Origin: Symbiodinium natans
Taxonomy: Eukaryota; Sar; Dinophyceae; Suessiales; Symbiodiniaceae
Direction of reading: 5' to 3'
Length of the DNA: 64,000 nucleotides
NCBI GenBank assembly: GCA_905221605.1
Contig: CAJNDS010002850.1
Location: forward strand, 116,739 to 180,738
In this document: one piece after another, positions 1 through 12,060 of the stretch
How positions within the stretch are numbered: the first letter of the stretch is position 1
How the letters are laid out: each line of letters opens with the position of its first letter
Translations under genes and position numbers: made by a program
Notes under the pieces: generated by a model
Database searches by the model: none
What the model was told of the DNA's origin: nothing
What the model saw: the letters and a program-made list of their open reading frames with translations, nothing else

Positions 1-29
1 CTCTCACTCACTCACTCACTCACTCACTC

Positions 30-69
<40 letters not shown>
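1..69. repeat. (CTCA)n/(CT)n microsatellite
   Basis: A simple pyrimidine repeat opens the window: CTCA units followed by CT dinucleotides. Nothing coding is seen in it. Confidence 0.95.
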
Positions 70-71
<2 letters not shown>

Positions 72-233
72 GGAGGGATCCAGGAACGCTAAGGATAGTC
101 TTTCCGAAAGAATCCGCTCCCTGCAAATTGCAGAAGCCAGGGTCCTCCGGAAGCAAATCTGGCAACGCGAAGTCCACCACCTGCACGAGGTGACGAGGGC
201 CAATCGGCGCCCCCTCCCCCGGCTACGAATGAT

Positions 234-450
234 AGGGTTTAGGGGTTAGGGGTTAAGGGTTTAGGGTTTAGGGTTTAGGGTTTAGGGTTTAGGGTTTAGG
301 GTTTAGGGTTTTATGCCCCGAAGCCATGTCCCAGCACCGCAGCTGCGTCCTCTCTTTCATTCCCTTACCCTGATGAGTAGCTGCCCCAGTCCATAAAATC
401 GTACGCTGCTGCCCTAAACCCTAAACCCTAAACCCTAAACCCTAAATCCT
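234..450. repeat. Interstitial telomere-type arrays, converging pair
   Basis: About eleven TTTAGGG-type units run at 234-312 on the plus strand. After a 100 bp unique spacer, CCCTAAA units follow at 412-450. The two arrays face each other, so this is not a chromosome end. The spacer shows no recognisable gene. Confidence 0.9.
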
Positions 451-978
451 CCGATCCAAGCTCGGCTCCCGAGTCAAACACACCATTCATTGTGCTGACT
501 ATGGGGAACTCATCCCCGAAATAAACAGGAATGGGGAACCCTAAACCCCAAACCCTGAACCCCCAGTAGAACTTGCTTTTCAGCCTGCCCAGCTGACAAT
601 GCCGACTCGGGGATGCTTTTCAGGGGAAGGGCTCCGGGTTGAGCTCACAAACCCTAAGCCCTGAAGCCTGAGGATCCATGCCCTAAGCTCTGAAACCCTG
701 GGTTTAGCACCCGAAACGCCCTACAACAGCCTCTTTGCAGGCCTCTTGGAACACTGCCGCGGTTTAGAGTTTAGGGTTTTGGGTTTTGGGTTTAGGGTTT
801 TGGGTTTAGGGTTTAGGGTCCAGGGTCTTAGGGTTGAGGGTTTTGGGTTTAGGGTTTAGGGTTTAGGGCTTAGAGCCTGCGATGCGCAGCGTGTCCTGAG
901 GGTTTAGGGTTTAGGGTTTTGGGTTTTGGGTTAAGGTTTCGGGTTTAGGCGGTTTAGGGTTTAGGGTTTAGGGAATAG
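451..978. repeat. Degenerate telomere-type block
   Basis: Scattered CCCTAAA-like words (538-720) give way to TTTAGGG/TTTTGGG words (764-870 and 900-975) between unique scraps. Units are mutated more often than in the clean arrays further on. No gene is recognised. Confidence 0.75.
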
Positions 979-1140
979 GGTTTGCTGTAATCGGGCGTAG
1001 ATGCTGTGAAGGTTAGGCTTTGGAACAAGCTCGAAAGCTTCGTGAGGTGCCAAAAGCAGCTCTGGTCCGATTGCGGAGGGCCTTCCAATACCTTGCTCCC
1101 ACCCCACGCCGTCCGAGGCGGCAAACCACCCAAACCTATT
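961..1140 (-). pseudogene. Exon-like fragment ended by telomere-type repeat
   Basis: The minus strand has an open stretch of about 55 codons with a natural-looking composition (it includes FGWFAASDGVGWEQG and LVPKPNLHSIYARLQ). Its last codons and stop come from the adjoining repeat: CCT AAA CCC TAA reads P-K-P-stop. No start codon or splice site is convincing and no family is recognised. It may be an exon scrap trapped between arrays, or chance. The span is short, so confidence is low. Confidence 0.3.
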
Positions 1141-1146
1141 CCTTTT

Positions 1147-1716
1147 AGGGTTTAGGCCTAAGCTCAAGTCAATGCTTACTTACAATAAAACTTCTTTCAG
1201 CGAGCCAGGGAAAAAAATCAGCCCAAACAAACCACGCAGAAACGGCCGGGGGGGGGGGGGGGGGCTGAGGGTTGAGGCTCTCTGGTCCTCCAGCACGCGG
1301 GACCAGTGCTGGCCCCCAGAAGGACGGACTCAGGCACCCAAACCCCACGTGAGTGCGAGGCAGGGGAACCTGGGGTCGGCTTGTGCCATCGAAGAGGGGC
1401 GGAGGCGCCGCCCCCCTCCGCACTGTAGGGGGACGGCCTAAGCCTTGAGTTTAAGGGAGGCTTCGGTAAGACGCACCCTCGAGCTCACAACCTTTTTTGC
1501 ATCCGGGCTTGTAGTGTCGGCCTGAACATTTTTAATAAACCCTAGATCCTAGACCCCTACCACAGCTCTGCCACAGCAAACCCCAACCTTGCCTTGGAGA
1601 AGCCTAAGGAGGCCCAGGGCCCGCGGAGAGGTGCGCGAGCAGTGAGGAGCACGTGTAGGTTCCTTTGCTTCGGGTATGGGCCATTTTTGCCACCACTGCT
1701 TAGGGTGGGGGGGTTT
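1147..1716. other. Unique spacer, no gene seen
   Basis: Contains a G homopolymer of about 16 bases near 1248-1263 and GC-rich sequence around 1270-1440. Open frames occur on both strands there, but they mirror each other and look like GC-rich chance frames. Confidence 0.5.
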
Positions 1717-1888
1717 AGGGCTTGAGGGTTGAGGGTTTAGGGTTTAATCGCTCACACTCGGACAAGCCAGGCGAGGCACAGGGTTTAGGGTTTAGGGTTT
1801 AGGGTTTAGGGTTTGGCACGCGCTCTCTGCCAGCAGGGTTTAGGGTTTAGGGTTTAGGGTTTAGGGTTTAGGGTTTAGGGTTTAGCCG
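1717..1888 (+). repeat. TTTAGGG arrays (three blocks)
   Basis: Blocks of TTTAGGG at about 1717-1746, 1780-1815 and 1837-1885 are separated by short unique inserts of 20-40 bp. Confidence 0.9.
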
Positions 1889-2049
1889 TACTGGGCTCAG
1901 GGTGAATAGGGCTGCTTTGAGATCTGCTTGTGTCGTTACGTTGACCCTTGGCCTTTCTACATCCACCTTATTTTGCATCTGAACCTGCTTGCATCGAGGC
2001 CTCGAACACGACTGAATCTAGACCCCAAAGCCCTAGACCCTAAAGCTCT

Positions 2050-2152
2050 CATGCATGTCCAGCTTCGCCGTCGTCTCGAGCAGGTCTGCAAGGAGCGCCC
2101 TATCGGCGTCTCCCGCACTCTCTTCCAGGCCATCAATGACGACCTCATTTAA
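2050..2152 (+). pseudogene. Exon-like fragment, C-terminal
   Basis: An open frame ending in TAA at 2150-2152 reads like a real C-terminus, with a basic amphipathic stretch (HVQLRRRLEQVCKERP) and the end FQAINDDLI. It begins just after telomere-like words (ACCCTAAAGC near 2036), so the 5' part is missing or lies in another exon. The family is not recognised. The opposite strand is also open, which weakens the case. Confidence 0.3.
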
Positions 2153-3289
2153 GCTGAGCTCTTAAGGGTTCAAGGTCTATAGGGTCTAGGGTAAAGGTCT
2201 GTAGGACTGAGCAGGCACTAAATGAGGCTTCGTCGTGCTGCATGATGAGAATGCTAGAACCCTGGAAGTGCAAGCAACCAAGCTCGCCAAGAGATGAGCC
2301 ATAGAACTTCACGCAGATAAACATGATTGGACTCAGACGGCTGATCTAAAGACTTCCAGACTTCAGGGTTTGCGTTTTTTCGCAGTCCCTGTTCCGTGAC
2401 GTGCTCCCTTACAATGCTGGTGCTCCAACTGCAGCGCCAGTATCCGGACAGCAGCACCAGGCGGTGACGGAACATGACAGAGACACGGTGCTTGCTAGAG
2501 GGCATTCTCTGGGAGAAAACGCTAAGGGGTGCTAAGGACCAGAATCCAAAACGCAATGTCCGAAAGGGCTTTCAAAGATGGCACTGCAAAAGACACGCCA
2601 TCTGCAAGGCCCCTTACCCAATTTCTTGGCCGGTCAACCGATGCCCCATTAACACTGCAAATACAGGGGAAGAGCAGCTCGCCCTGCTTGATGGCAAGAG
2701 ACCAGCCAGCTACCCGCTTGGTCCAGCTGACGGACGACCTGCCTCAGTCGATTGAGCTATGCAGGATCTGGGCTGTTGGAGGCTTCCTTTCGCGAACACT
2801 GGCCAGGCTACGGTACAGTCGCTTGGGATGAACTTAGACACCCTAGGTTGACGTCCCCCCTTTCCCATCCTGCGTCCGAGAACAGATGAGCGACACGACA
2901 AAATCACTTTACACGGTGAAAGGTCGCGGAATACCATGTTATCGCTTTACGTGGGGCCCATATCGCTTTCCATACTATGGGACTGCGGGACCCATGTGTC
3001 TGAATGTGCAAACTAATGTTATCTCTTTAGGTGGGGCATCTCGCTTTCCATGGTTTACTGATCACTGGTCAGCGTCCCGGCCTCTGCTCTTCAGCCTACA
3101 CTACGTGGATAGGCGGCACAGCTCTACCCCTAAACCCACCTAAGCCGCCAACTAAACAAGCAGCTCCCCTCCCCCCGCGAACCCCGATGCCTCAGCCTCT
3201 CTGGAGAGGAAGAGGCGTGGGAAGCGCTCCCTCCGTGTGCTCGGTGGTGGGGGCTTCGGCCTGTATTGGAATGATGAAACGGTTCAGGT
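2153..3289. other. Unique spacer, weak open frames only
   Basis: A frame at 2529-2831 (plus) is open for 100 codons but lacks a recognised motif. A direct repeat of the words around ATATCGCTTT/CCATAC lies near 2940-3060. Nothing can be assigned. Confidence 0.4.
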
Positions 3290-3400
3290 GGGAAAGTTCG
3301 AGGAGCTTCGAGGAAAGTTTCCAGGGGTTTCGGGAAGTTTCGAGACGCTTCGAGGAGCTCCGAGGAGCTTCGCAAAAGTTTCGAGGAGTTTCTTTCTTGG
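3290..3400 (+). repeat. Degenerate CGAGGAGCTT-type minisatellite
   Basis: Imperfect repeats of about 10-15 bp built from CGAGGAGCTTCG and AAGTTTCGAG words. Short GGGCTTTA octamers follow at 3432-3462, an octamer variant of the telomere-type unit. Confidence 0.7.
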
Positions 3401-3462
3401 TCTTTGAACAGCTTTAAGTTACAGGGGGTGGTTTAGGGCTTTAGGGCTTTAGGGCTTTAGGG

Positions 3463-4744
3463 GCTCGAGGCGCTTTTCTGAGGCGATGTTGAGGTTCACG
3501 GCTCCGGTTCCCCACCTGATGCCATCCTCCAGCACCTCCTCCATTGAACATGCTGTTTAGTGTTGGGCATGGTTTTCGAAACAATGATACGAAAATCTTT
3601 TGGGAGAAAAAACATCTTAGCTTTGGACAAAGAGCAGCTCAATCAACAAGCTGTGGCCATCCTCACTGTTCAGCAAACTGAGACCGTTCACTGCCTGTCA
3701 GCCTGCCTACCCCCACGATATGAAGGAAAAGCCCCCGATTCATAATGTCTGCAAGCCCTAGCCCTAAACCCTAAACCCTAAACCAATGGTGCTGGGGCAC
3801 TGAGTTGCTGCAGCAGCTCCGGCAGGAGCAGGGCCGCTACGTTCTGACCGCCCGCCTAGACGACCACGATGGTGATGATGGGGCGTTTTCGGGATTAGTG
3901 CTTAGGGTTTTGGGTTGCTTTTTAGGGCTTGCGGTTCAGGGTTTCTCCTACAAGCATCGTGGCGCGTGGGGCAACCTCCAAGGCCGCCCAATCCGCGGCC
4001 TGGCGGACGGCGCGGTCGTAGCTGACGTGGTAAGCTCCGGCTGAGAACTGGCGGCCCCCGGGCGCGGAGAAGTGGCGGCCTGAGGGAGGAAGATGGCTTG
4101 GGGTCGGGCTTCCGTGTTGAGCGCCATGGCCACATGGTGGGATACTTAAACAGTCTTGTCGGAGGAGATGCCAGCCCGAGGCAGAATCATCACTGGGGCG
4201 CCCAGCAGAACTCCATAGACAGAGCGGTTTTGCCACTGCCCTCCTGTGAAGATGGTTGAGATCAGTTAGGGTTTATGCTTTAGGCTTTAGGCTTGAGTTC
4301 TTGAGATGTTCTTGAGGCTCACATCAGGACCCCTCGACTGTTTAGACTCTCCTACACTACAAACCAACAATGCCCAAGCTAGCCACGAGGAACCTCTTCA
4401 GTTCAACAGAAAGATTAGAATACCGCCATACCCAATATCAATACCTCGGGAAGGAAGCTGAGGAAGACGTCATGCGACTGCTGCAGCTTGGCTCGTGCAC
4501 CAGAGAGAAGGGGGGGGGGGGGGGGGGGGAGGAAGTGAACAAGCCCCTGAAAACCTTACAGATTTTTCGTTGAAAATAGCGAAACTATTGTATGAACCTA
4601 TGCAGCGTTTAACTTTCTATATGTGCATGTAAATAAACATGTGTGTATACACATGCATGTCGTGCAGGCTTGAATGAGGAGCATGGCTTTGTTTGATCTG
4701 AGTCAGCTTGGAGTGGCAGAGTTGAGGCCTGGTAATAGTCTCGA
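3463..4744. other. Unique spacer, no gene recognised
   Basis: Holds a short CCCTAAA block near 3764-3784, GC-rich overlapping open frames at 3800-4236 on both strands, and a G homopolymer of about 19 bases near 4509-4529. None of the open frames shows a known motif. Confidence 0.4.
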
Positions 4745-4852
4745 GGGTCTAGGGTTTAGGGTTTAGGGTTTGGGGTTTGGGGTTTGGGGTTTAGGGTTTA
4801 GGGTTTAGGGTTTGGGGTTTGGGGTTTGGGGTTTAGGGTTTAGGGTTTAGGC
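4745..4852 (+). repeat. Alternating TTTAGGG and TTTGGGG array
   Basis: Runs of TTTAGGG alternate with runs of TTTGGGG in small homogeneous groups of three or four units. Confidence 0.9.
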
Positions 4853-6058
4853 AGGGCTCAGGGTTCAGGGTTGCATGTCTCGGGGGCATGCTACCGTAAC
4901 ATTACCTGCTGTGGTCTCTGCAGGTTTAGGATGTTGGCCCCTATCAGGCCTTCATGACAGTCTCGGAGTGCAGAAGATGACTCCGGGTTCCAATCCTATA
5001 GGACCCCCCAAACCCCCAAAAGAGACCCCCACAATGGCTCCTGGCCCCACAAGCAGACCGCGCGGCGGCGTTGAAAAAGGCTCGACAAAGAGAGGCTCAC
5101 CGTTTCTCTGCCTGAGTCACCGGGGTGCCAGTTTTGAGGATCCAGCCCTGCCGCCCTGCCTGAAAGCCAACCTCAACAACATCTTCGTCTTCGCACTCTC
5201 ACGACTTGGACAAGTCGTCAACAGTTTGACAGCATCACTGTACGACTCGGACGTAGGGCCTAGGGCTTCCCCCTTGCGCAACAATCCCACCAAAACCATA
5301 GCATCACAGACTTTGCGGCTTAGGGGCTTAGGGAAGAAAAGACAGAAAAAGACTTCCCAGGAAAGAAGCTGTGAAAAGGAGGGTCCAGTGTATTTTCAAC
5401 CTTGGGTTTTGAAACTGTAGGCGATCTGTGGTGGGCGGAAGCTGTCATCACTCGCGCCGTGAAGACCCAGTCACCTAGTCGAGCTAGCTAGCATACTATT
5501 AAAACTCTGAGACAATGGCTTTCAGCCTGTCAGCCAAAGCAGAGCACTAGACACACAAACAAATACACACCACAAAACACAAACGGTATTCATTTCCCAA
5601 GATAGGGATAAAACCCAAGTACTATAATCCTTCTTCTAGGAACACCCAAAAAGGGTACCCCTACTTTCGGAAACCCACAAATCGTTTGAACCCGCAAGAC
5701 AAGGTAAGCGCCCAGCCAATGTAGTCTTCTACGCGAGGCCACTGGGACCACCTGAGATGCAATCGTCCAGGTAGCCATTGGGCCCCAAGCTGAGAGTGCC
5801 GGATGCGGGGGCTCTTTGCAAGAGTGCGCATGCCTGCCCCCCTTCGTTGCTTAGCCTGCCTCACTACTTCCCACCGGTCTACCCTGACGCTCGGCTCGCA
5901 GCTCAAACTGCTCGTGCGGCTGCGCCGGTGCGCGCTGGCGCACCTCGAGAGGCATAAGTATGGCATACTGCTTACGGCACTCGGAGGTTCACGGGTGGCT
6001 CTTGCAGCACCTCTAAGTAGCGGAGGTTTGGAAGACTCAAGGGCTTAGGGCTAAACTG
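4853..6058. other. Unique spacer with one 181-codon open frame
   Basis: The plus frame 4875-5420 begins with ATG and stays open for 181 codons. It is proline- and lysine-rich, has no recognisable domain, and is flanked by telomere-type words (TTAGGGCTTAGGG inside it). I cannot say whether it is coding. A mixed region at 5590-6048 has short open frames on both strands. Confidence 0.35.
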
Positions 6059-6440
6059 GCTAAACCCTAAACCCTAAACCCTAAACCCTAAACCCTTAAA
6101 CCCTGTAGACCCAAAGCCAAAACTTCCCCCCAAATTTGGAAACTGACCTCGGCTCCCTGAATCCAGAGGCCTGCTGGGGTTCCGGTATTGATGTTTAGGT
6201 TTTCGGGTTTAGGGTTTAGGGAGAGAAGTAGGGTGGGAATAGCACTAGCGTCGTTCGGGTTTTCAGTTTCGGGTGAGGGTGTTGCACGACATCCGGTACA
6301 TGTCCTGCAGATCCTACAGTCCAGACCCCACCTGACCCGAATCCTAAACCCCAAACCCCAACTCCTAAACCCCTAACCCCTAACCCTAAACCCTCAACTC
6401 TCAACCCTAAACCCTAAACTCTAAACCCTAAACCCTACAT
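6059..6440 (-). repeat. CCCTAAA blocks around a unique insert
   Basis: CCCTAAA units lie at about 6061-6105 and 6340-6438. The insert between them carries a short TTTAGGG block near 6205-6222 in the opposite orientation. Confidence 0.85.
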
Positions 6441-6539
6441 CCCACCCAAAACTCGTGGTCGCCGAGGTGCCAGGGGTGCTAGGGGACCAGTGTCGCGGGG
6501 CTCTGGCCCCAGGAGTACAAACTTGCAGGCCTCATCTCC

Positions 6540-6715
6540 ACAAGGGCGGAAGGGGGGCTAAGGGTTTAAGGGTTGAAGGGTTTTTTCGGGTTTACGGGGT
6601 TTTGGGGTCAAGGGTTTAAGACTTTAAGGGTTTACGGGTTAAGGGTTCAAGGATTTAAGGGTTTAAGGGTTTAAGGCTTTAAGGGTTTAAGGGTTTAAGG
6701 GTTGAGGGGTATAAG
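6540..6715 (+). repeat. TTTAAGGG octamer variant array
   Basis: Most units in this block are the eight-base variant TTTAAGGG, with scattered substitutions. It differs from the heptamer arrays on both sides. Confidence 0.85.
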
Positions 6716-6810
6716 TTCGGTCAGAAACGCTGGGGACAGTAAAAGGGGGGAGGGGGTGTCCGGGAAAATGCTTCAAAGCTGGTTGCCTGCATCGGCAGTG
6801 TGTTCATCAT

Positions 6811-7282
6811 ACTAAACCCTAAACCCTACACCCTAAACCCTAACCCTAAACCCTGATGTACTTAGAGCCTCAGCACGCGTGCCCGACAAGCCTCTCCGGC
6901 TGACTTGGAGCAGTTCCGGATGGAGGCCTGCGGACGTCCAGGCTTTGCTGAGAAGGTGGGATCTACGGCCTCGGGATAGTAAAACCTACCCTAAAGCGCC
7001 TTAGCATGTTTGCATCTAACCCTAAACCCTAAACCCTAAACACTCAACCCTCAACCCTCAACCCTAAACCCTTTTGAAACCCGAAATCCGAAACCCAAAC
7101 CCTAGATGCTACACTCGGTCCTCGGTATCACGGTCACATGCCTGGCACATCAGCGTTGGACGAGGCACTGCCAGCCCGAAACTTGAACCAAAATGCGATG
7201 CCCCCAACGTTGCCACTGAAACCCTAAACCCTAAACCCTAAACCCTAGACCCTAAACCCTAAACCCTAAACCCTAAACCCAA
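6811..7282 (-). repeat. Three CCCTAAA blocks with unique inserts
   Basis: CCCTAAA-type arrays lie at about 6811-6855, 7017-7072 (with CCCTCAA variants) and 7219-7280. The inserts of 100-160 bp between them show no gene. Confidence 0.9.
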
Positions 7283-7361
7283 ATCCCTCCCAAGGAACTG
7301 CCTTGGCGGCCTCGAAGCTGGCGGGCAATTCCTCAAGGCTGCGGCTGTTCAGCATTTCTTC

Positions 7362-7468
7362 AGTTTAGGGTTAAGGGTTAAGGGTTAAGGGTTAAGGGTT
7401 AAGGGTTAAGGGTTAAGGGTTAAGGGTTAAGGGTTAAGGGTTTAGGGTTTAGGGTTTAGGGTTTAGGG
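7362..7468 (+). repeat. TTAAGGG variant array joined to TTTAGGG
   Basis: About eleven consecutive TTAAGGG heptamers (7364-7440) switch abruptly to TTTAGGG (7441-7468). Confidence 0.95.
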
Positions 7469-8255
7469 GTTCGGGGTCCCCCTCAATAATCAGAAGCATG
7501 CTGGAGTAAAAGGTGCGAAGAGATTCGGCTGAGGCGTCGTTAGAACGAAGGGGCGGAGTATAGGCACGCCCAGTGATTTCTGGGGAGGGGGGTGAGGGTC
7601 TTCGAAGGGTTTAGGGTAACTACGTGCGACCGCCTGCGGCTGGAAAGGACTGCGAGCGGCTTCCAAAGCAATAAGCAAACAGGATATTGGGCAATGGGAC
7701 CAAGGAAGGTTGAGGCGGCGTATAGCAGATGCTAGGTTTTCAGGTGCTGGGAGAGTCTTGCCAGGCAATGCGCCGACCACGTCATCCAACTGCTGTCAAT
7801 GCAATTGCCATCCTAAACCCTTTTTTGAAACCGGACTTGATGACTGCCAGCACTGCCTCCTCCGCCGCTGTTCTTCAGCCGAGGCCCGAAACGTCAGCAC
7901 ACGAGCAATGCTTACTCACTCGCACTATCGAATTGGAGAGGAAAAAGCCTAAACCCTAAACCCGAAACCCCTCAACCATAAACCCCTGGCCTTGCCAGCA
8001 CCCAGGGCTTTGTAGAAAGTCCTCACCGCACCATAGGAGTTTGGGCAAACGGGTTTAGGGCTTTGGATTTTGGGTCCGAAAATTGGCCTGATATACCCTG
8101 TGCTGCTATAATTCACAAAAAGCTTGTCACACCCGCAAACCTGAGCCAACCGCATGATTGCGTTGACTGAAGTCATGGACACTTGGCAAGCTTGCGAGGC
8201 TCCATCCATGTGGCCTCGTAGAGGTCTTCAAGGCTGAGGCTCGAGACTTGTTAGA
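7469..8255. other. Unique spacer with possible exon scraps
   Basis: Two minus-strand stretches look weakly coding: near 7690-7789 (contains LDDVVGALPGKTLPAPENL) and near 8085-8209 (contains SVNAIMRLAQVCGCDKLF). Neither has a convincing start or splice site. A CCCTAAA scrap lies near 7949-7965. Confidence 0.3.
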
Positions 8256-8362
8256 TGTTTAGGGTTTGGGGTTAGGGTTTAGGGTTTAGGGTTTAGGGTT
8301 TCGGGTTTAGGGTTGAGGGTTGAGGGTTTAGGGTTTAGGAGTTTAGGGTTTAGGGTCTCGGG
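8256..8362 (+). repeat. TTTAGGG array
   Basis: Telomere-type heptamers with a few TTGAGGG variants. Confidence 0.9.
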
Positions 8363-9387
8363 ACTATCAACTCGCACTTACCGACTCCTGATCTGAAGCT
8401 GAATCCTGAGAAACCTGGAGGTTCCCCGAGCCCCAGGGTTCCAAAAAAATAATCCCGACGGCTCACCTGAAACCACAGGATTCTCAAGTACAAAGGGGGA
8501 CCTATGCTGGGGTGGGCTCCTGCAAGAAGCACTAGCCGTAATTCGCAGTTGCTCGACAGAAAGGGGGGCTGGTACTCCTGTGAGAAAACGCCCCCAAATT
8601 CCACGACGGAGCTCCTGCAAAAGATTTGCGCGGCGGAGTCGAGCACAATGTTGTTGCCTGGGAGGATGTTTCAACACATCCGGTCAGCGTAGGGCGACAT
8701 GAGCCCTGCGCCTTTTTTGAATCCTGGCTTAGAGCATCCGAGTCGGAAGGGGTAAACCCAAGACCCCTTTTGAACCCAGACTCTTGTCCCTCCTCAGAGT
8801 TGTTAACAGCGAGGGTTCAAGGAGCGAGGTACCTAGGAAACCTTAAGCAGGGAGCTTAGGTACCCTATTGCGCGATACCCACGTTTCCCGGTGTCTCCTG
8901 GCCCCGTTGACCCCACTTTGCATCTGGGTGCCCTGAAGCCCTCATCCCTGTTCGGTGTCAGTCAGGCGGCAGCAAATTGCGCGCCGCAGGCCATGCCCCC
9001 TCATGAGCCTGCCGCAAGTAGCAATTCAACAGTTGGCAGCTCATTTCTGTGGTCCTTTTTGCCGTGAAGCACTGTTGCACACCGCTGCTGGTCTCGCTCT
9101 GCAGGCAAGGACTACGGGCACATGATTCATTCAAGTTCAAACGAAACACCTACATGCCAAGCTACGCCCCTTCCGAGGGCACGACCCTGACACGCCGTAA
9201 AGCCACTTCAATCATGCAGAGGCAAAGCTGGGATGCCAGCCACGAGTCCTATTTGGAGACCCAATGCAGAACTTGCACGTGTCTAGGGCTTGTGCTCGAA
9301 ACACGTGCCGACGCTCACATTGCTCTTCAGGTGGTTTAAGGAACATGGAATGCAGAACACATGCTGAGTTCAACAGCCTTCGTGTGA
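8363..9387. other. Unique spacer, no gene recognised
   Basis: A plus frame ending at 8692 has a coding-looking tail (contains TTELLQKICAAESSTMLL), and other short frames overlap on both strands. No domain is visible. Confidence 0.3.
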
Positions 9388-10041
9388 CAAAACCCTAAAC
9401 CCTAAACCCTAAACCCGAAGCACGCTCATCCATGAAGCATCTTGCTACAGAGACACATCCAACATGCAGGGGCACCTTGGCCACCCGCGGCAAACCCAAA
9501 AACCCGTTCAAACGGCCGCTGAACAAAACAACCTTTTAGGGTTTAGGGCTTAGGGTTTAAGGTTTAGAACTTAGGGTTTAGGGTTTAGGGTTTAGGGTTT
9601 AGGGTTTAGGGTTTAGGGTTTAGGGTTTAGGGTTTGGGGTTTAGACCTCTGTACATCCTAAACCTCCTGCCTCTGCACCACGGCCTGGGAGCCACAGGCT
9701 AGTAGCACCAGCAGCTCTATGCCTCCCCACCTTAGCACAGGTGCCTTACGGGGACTCGGGTTTAGGGTTTAGGGTTTAGGGTTTAGGGTTTGGGGTTTGG
9801 GGTTTGGGATTTGGGATTTGGGGTTTAGGGTTTAGGGTTTAGGGTTTAGGGTTTAGGGTTTAGGGTTTAGGGTTTAGGGTTTAGGGTTTAGGGTTTAGGG
9901 TTTAGGGTTTAGGTGCTTTTCCCATGGTTGTCCCAAAAATTGCATGCCCCTGGCAATTTCGAAGCCTACCAACGTTCAGCCTCGCCACAGTTCAGCTTTA
10001 GCAAGTACAGCACTAACCCTAAACCCTAAACCCTAAACCCC
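9388..10041. repeat. Cluster of telomere-type arrays, both orientations
   Basis: CCCTAAA at about 9390-9416, TTTAGGG at 9535-9640 and 9757-9914, then CCCTAAA at 10015-10041. The 9757-9914 block includes TTTGGGG and TTTGGGA variants. Inserts are about 100 bp and show no gene. Confidence 0.95.
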
Positions 10042-11844
10042 AGACCCATGTTCAGGAAGCCATGCCAGCCAAGCAGTGCAACCCACATTTCGAGGCGGCC
10101 CACCACCCAAGGTTCGCGAAGTCGCGCACGCCTACGATGTCAGCGCTGCCATCAACTCCTGCACAAGGGCGCCTATGCTTTCACACATCTGGTCAGTTCT
10201 CGAAAGTAGCCTTAAAATCGTAAAACCAAACAGGACCATGTGACTATGTATCGTTCAGGCTGTAAGCCCAAAACCGCAAACATCCGTAAGCCCTAAACAT
10301 ACCCAGTGAACAGCATAAGCATGTAGCACCCCGCGGCAGGCAAGCGCATCAGGGCTAAGGACAATATAAGGACATTCTTACATTATTACACTACTGTATT
10401 CTTACATTCTTACGCTCACAAGCTGTACCTGAAGCCTCAACGAAAGACTTCTCCTTCCAGCACCATGCACGGTGACTCGCCTGCAATCGGAGGGCATCAA
10501 GACTCAGCTTGGGGATATGCTGCCTACTGTAGCTGCGTTGAGCCATGTTTAGAGCCAGTAGCCGTTCTGCCTTTTATTTTGCTTGTAATTACATACTTCA
10601 AGTTGTCATCCGTCGCGGCTCATCTGGTGCAAGAACATGATGCATGCACGGATAACTTCCCTCACATCTACCGATGCCCTCAGCAAGAGCTCAAAGATGG
10701 ATGGATTCACGGAGGAAGCCTGCGACACCTACAGCACAATCTGCATCGCGACGTTAACCAGTCTCGCTGTGGTCGAAATGCACGAATCATACAGCAATTC
10801 CCTCCACAGTGTGGATTCACGTCTCTCACAGCTAGCGAGGGGCTGGAAAGTTGCAAGGGCTCCTAGCCTGTCTGTGTCGCCTAAGACGTACTTGCAAAGG
10901 CAAGGTAGCTAGAATGGTCAGGGACCATGGAAGAACGACAAAGCTCCAGCTGCTGGAATGACGGTCTTAGTCACACGTGGTGCATCCCACGGTGCCTAGC
11001 GTGGTGCAGTGCGCAGAGATGTGGAGAATTTCCGGACCTGCATTGAGAGGCATGCGTTGTCCATGGATTCGGGGAGCGACCTCCTCGGAACAAGCTATCT
11101 TGCATCTTGCCTGGCCAAGAAGATTCAAACACACATACTCGAGCTAATGAAGCTGTGACCTCTGATATTATCTGTTGCCGCCCCATGCCTCCGTCGCCTG
11201 CGGGCTACCTCTCTGTAATCAACCCTTTGTTTCCAAGGCGGTCACATTAAAGGCTGAGAAGAACACCCGAAACCTTGGATCTTGCCAAAGTGAGGCATGC
11301 CCCCCAATGAACACCCTAAACCCTGAACCCTAAGATGATGTTGACCTGGCTCCGACATCAAAGCAAATCCCCTGAGGAAGAGGCGCCCTGCGCATGCTGA
11401 GTCGCAGACTCGCTCGGCTGAGCAATACCTCACGGGAGGCCCGGGACTCAAATTTATGGTCCGGTAGATCTATCTATCGACCGGTGTATTTGCATGTGTG
11501 CAAAGTGCGTAAATTCGCAAGTCGCTATACAAAGATGTATGTATATGCATACACATACCTGGTACTGTTGCGAAAGATCAAAAGGCCCCAGAGAATTGTG
11601 GATAAGACTGGACCCACGCGAAAAGTAAGGCAGGGCAGGCTTGAGGAAGGACCCCAGCGGCGTGCAAACTCGTGAACTTTATCCATGCCTGACGTGTCCG
11701 TCTGAACAAGCCGCAATCCCTGACCCTAAACCATTTTTCAATCCCCCAGGGGCTCTCTGAGGTGCCCAAAACCCTAAACCCTCAACCCAAAACCCTACAC
11801 CCTACGTGCAGGGAGACCCAGAGAATCCAAAGAGCTTCCATACT
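10042..11844. other. Unique spacer, no gene recognised
   Basis: This 1.8 kb stretch has open frames up to 133 codons (10465-10866 plus) without motifs, and only scraps of CCCTAAA (11311-11332, 11770-11802). The composition is mixed. I see nothing assignable. Confidence 0.35.
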
Positions 11845-12060
11845 TCACTCCTTGTGAATCTCTCCAGCCTCCTGCACAGCATTGATCGTGGCCGCCCGCA
11901 CAGTGACGTCAATTCCTTCTGCCTGGATGGCCTCACGCGAATTTCTTGGAAGGGCTTCCACAAGTTCCATCAAGGTCCGGTGGGGGTCGTGCCTTGCGGC
12001 CTGAAGAGCCCAAGAGGCCCTAGAGCTACACTGCTTTCGATCAGCCCTTTCTTGCAGCAA
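11845..12060 (-). pseudogene. Exon-like fragment, C-terminal
   Basis: A minus-strand frame of about 70 codons ends with a stop at 11845. It has helical, balanced composition typical of real protein (RTLMELVEALPRNSREAIQ, then AATINAVQEAGEIHKE). A possible acceptor AG lies just upstream (about 12050). It is bounded by telomere-type words at 11770-11802 and by an unrelated segment after 12060. The family is not recognised; it could be the last exon of a gene whose rest is absent. Confidence 0.35.
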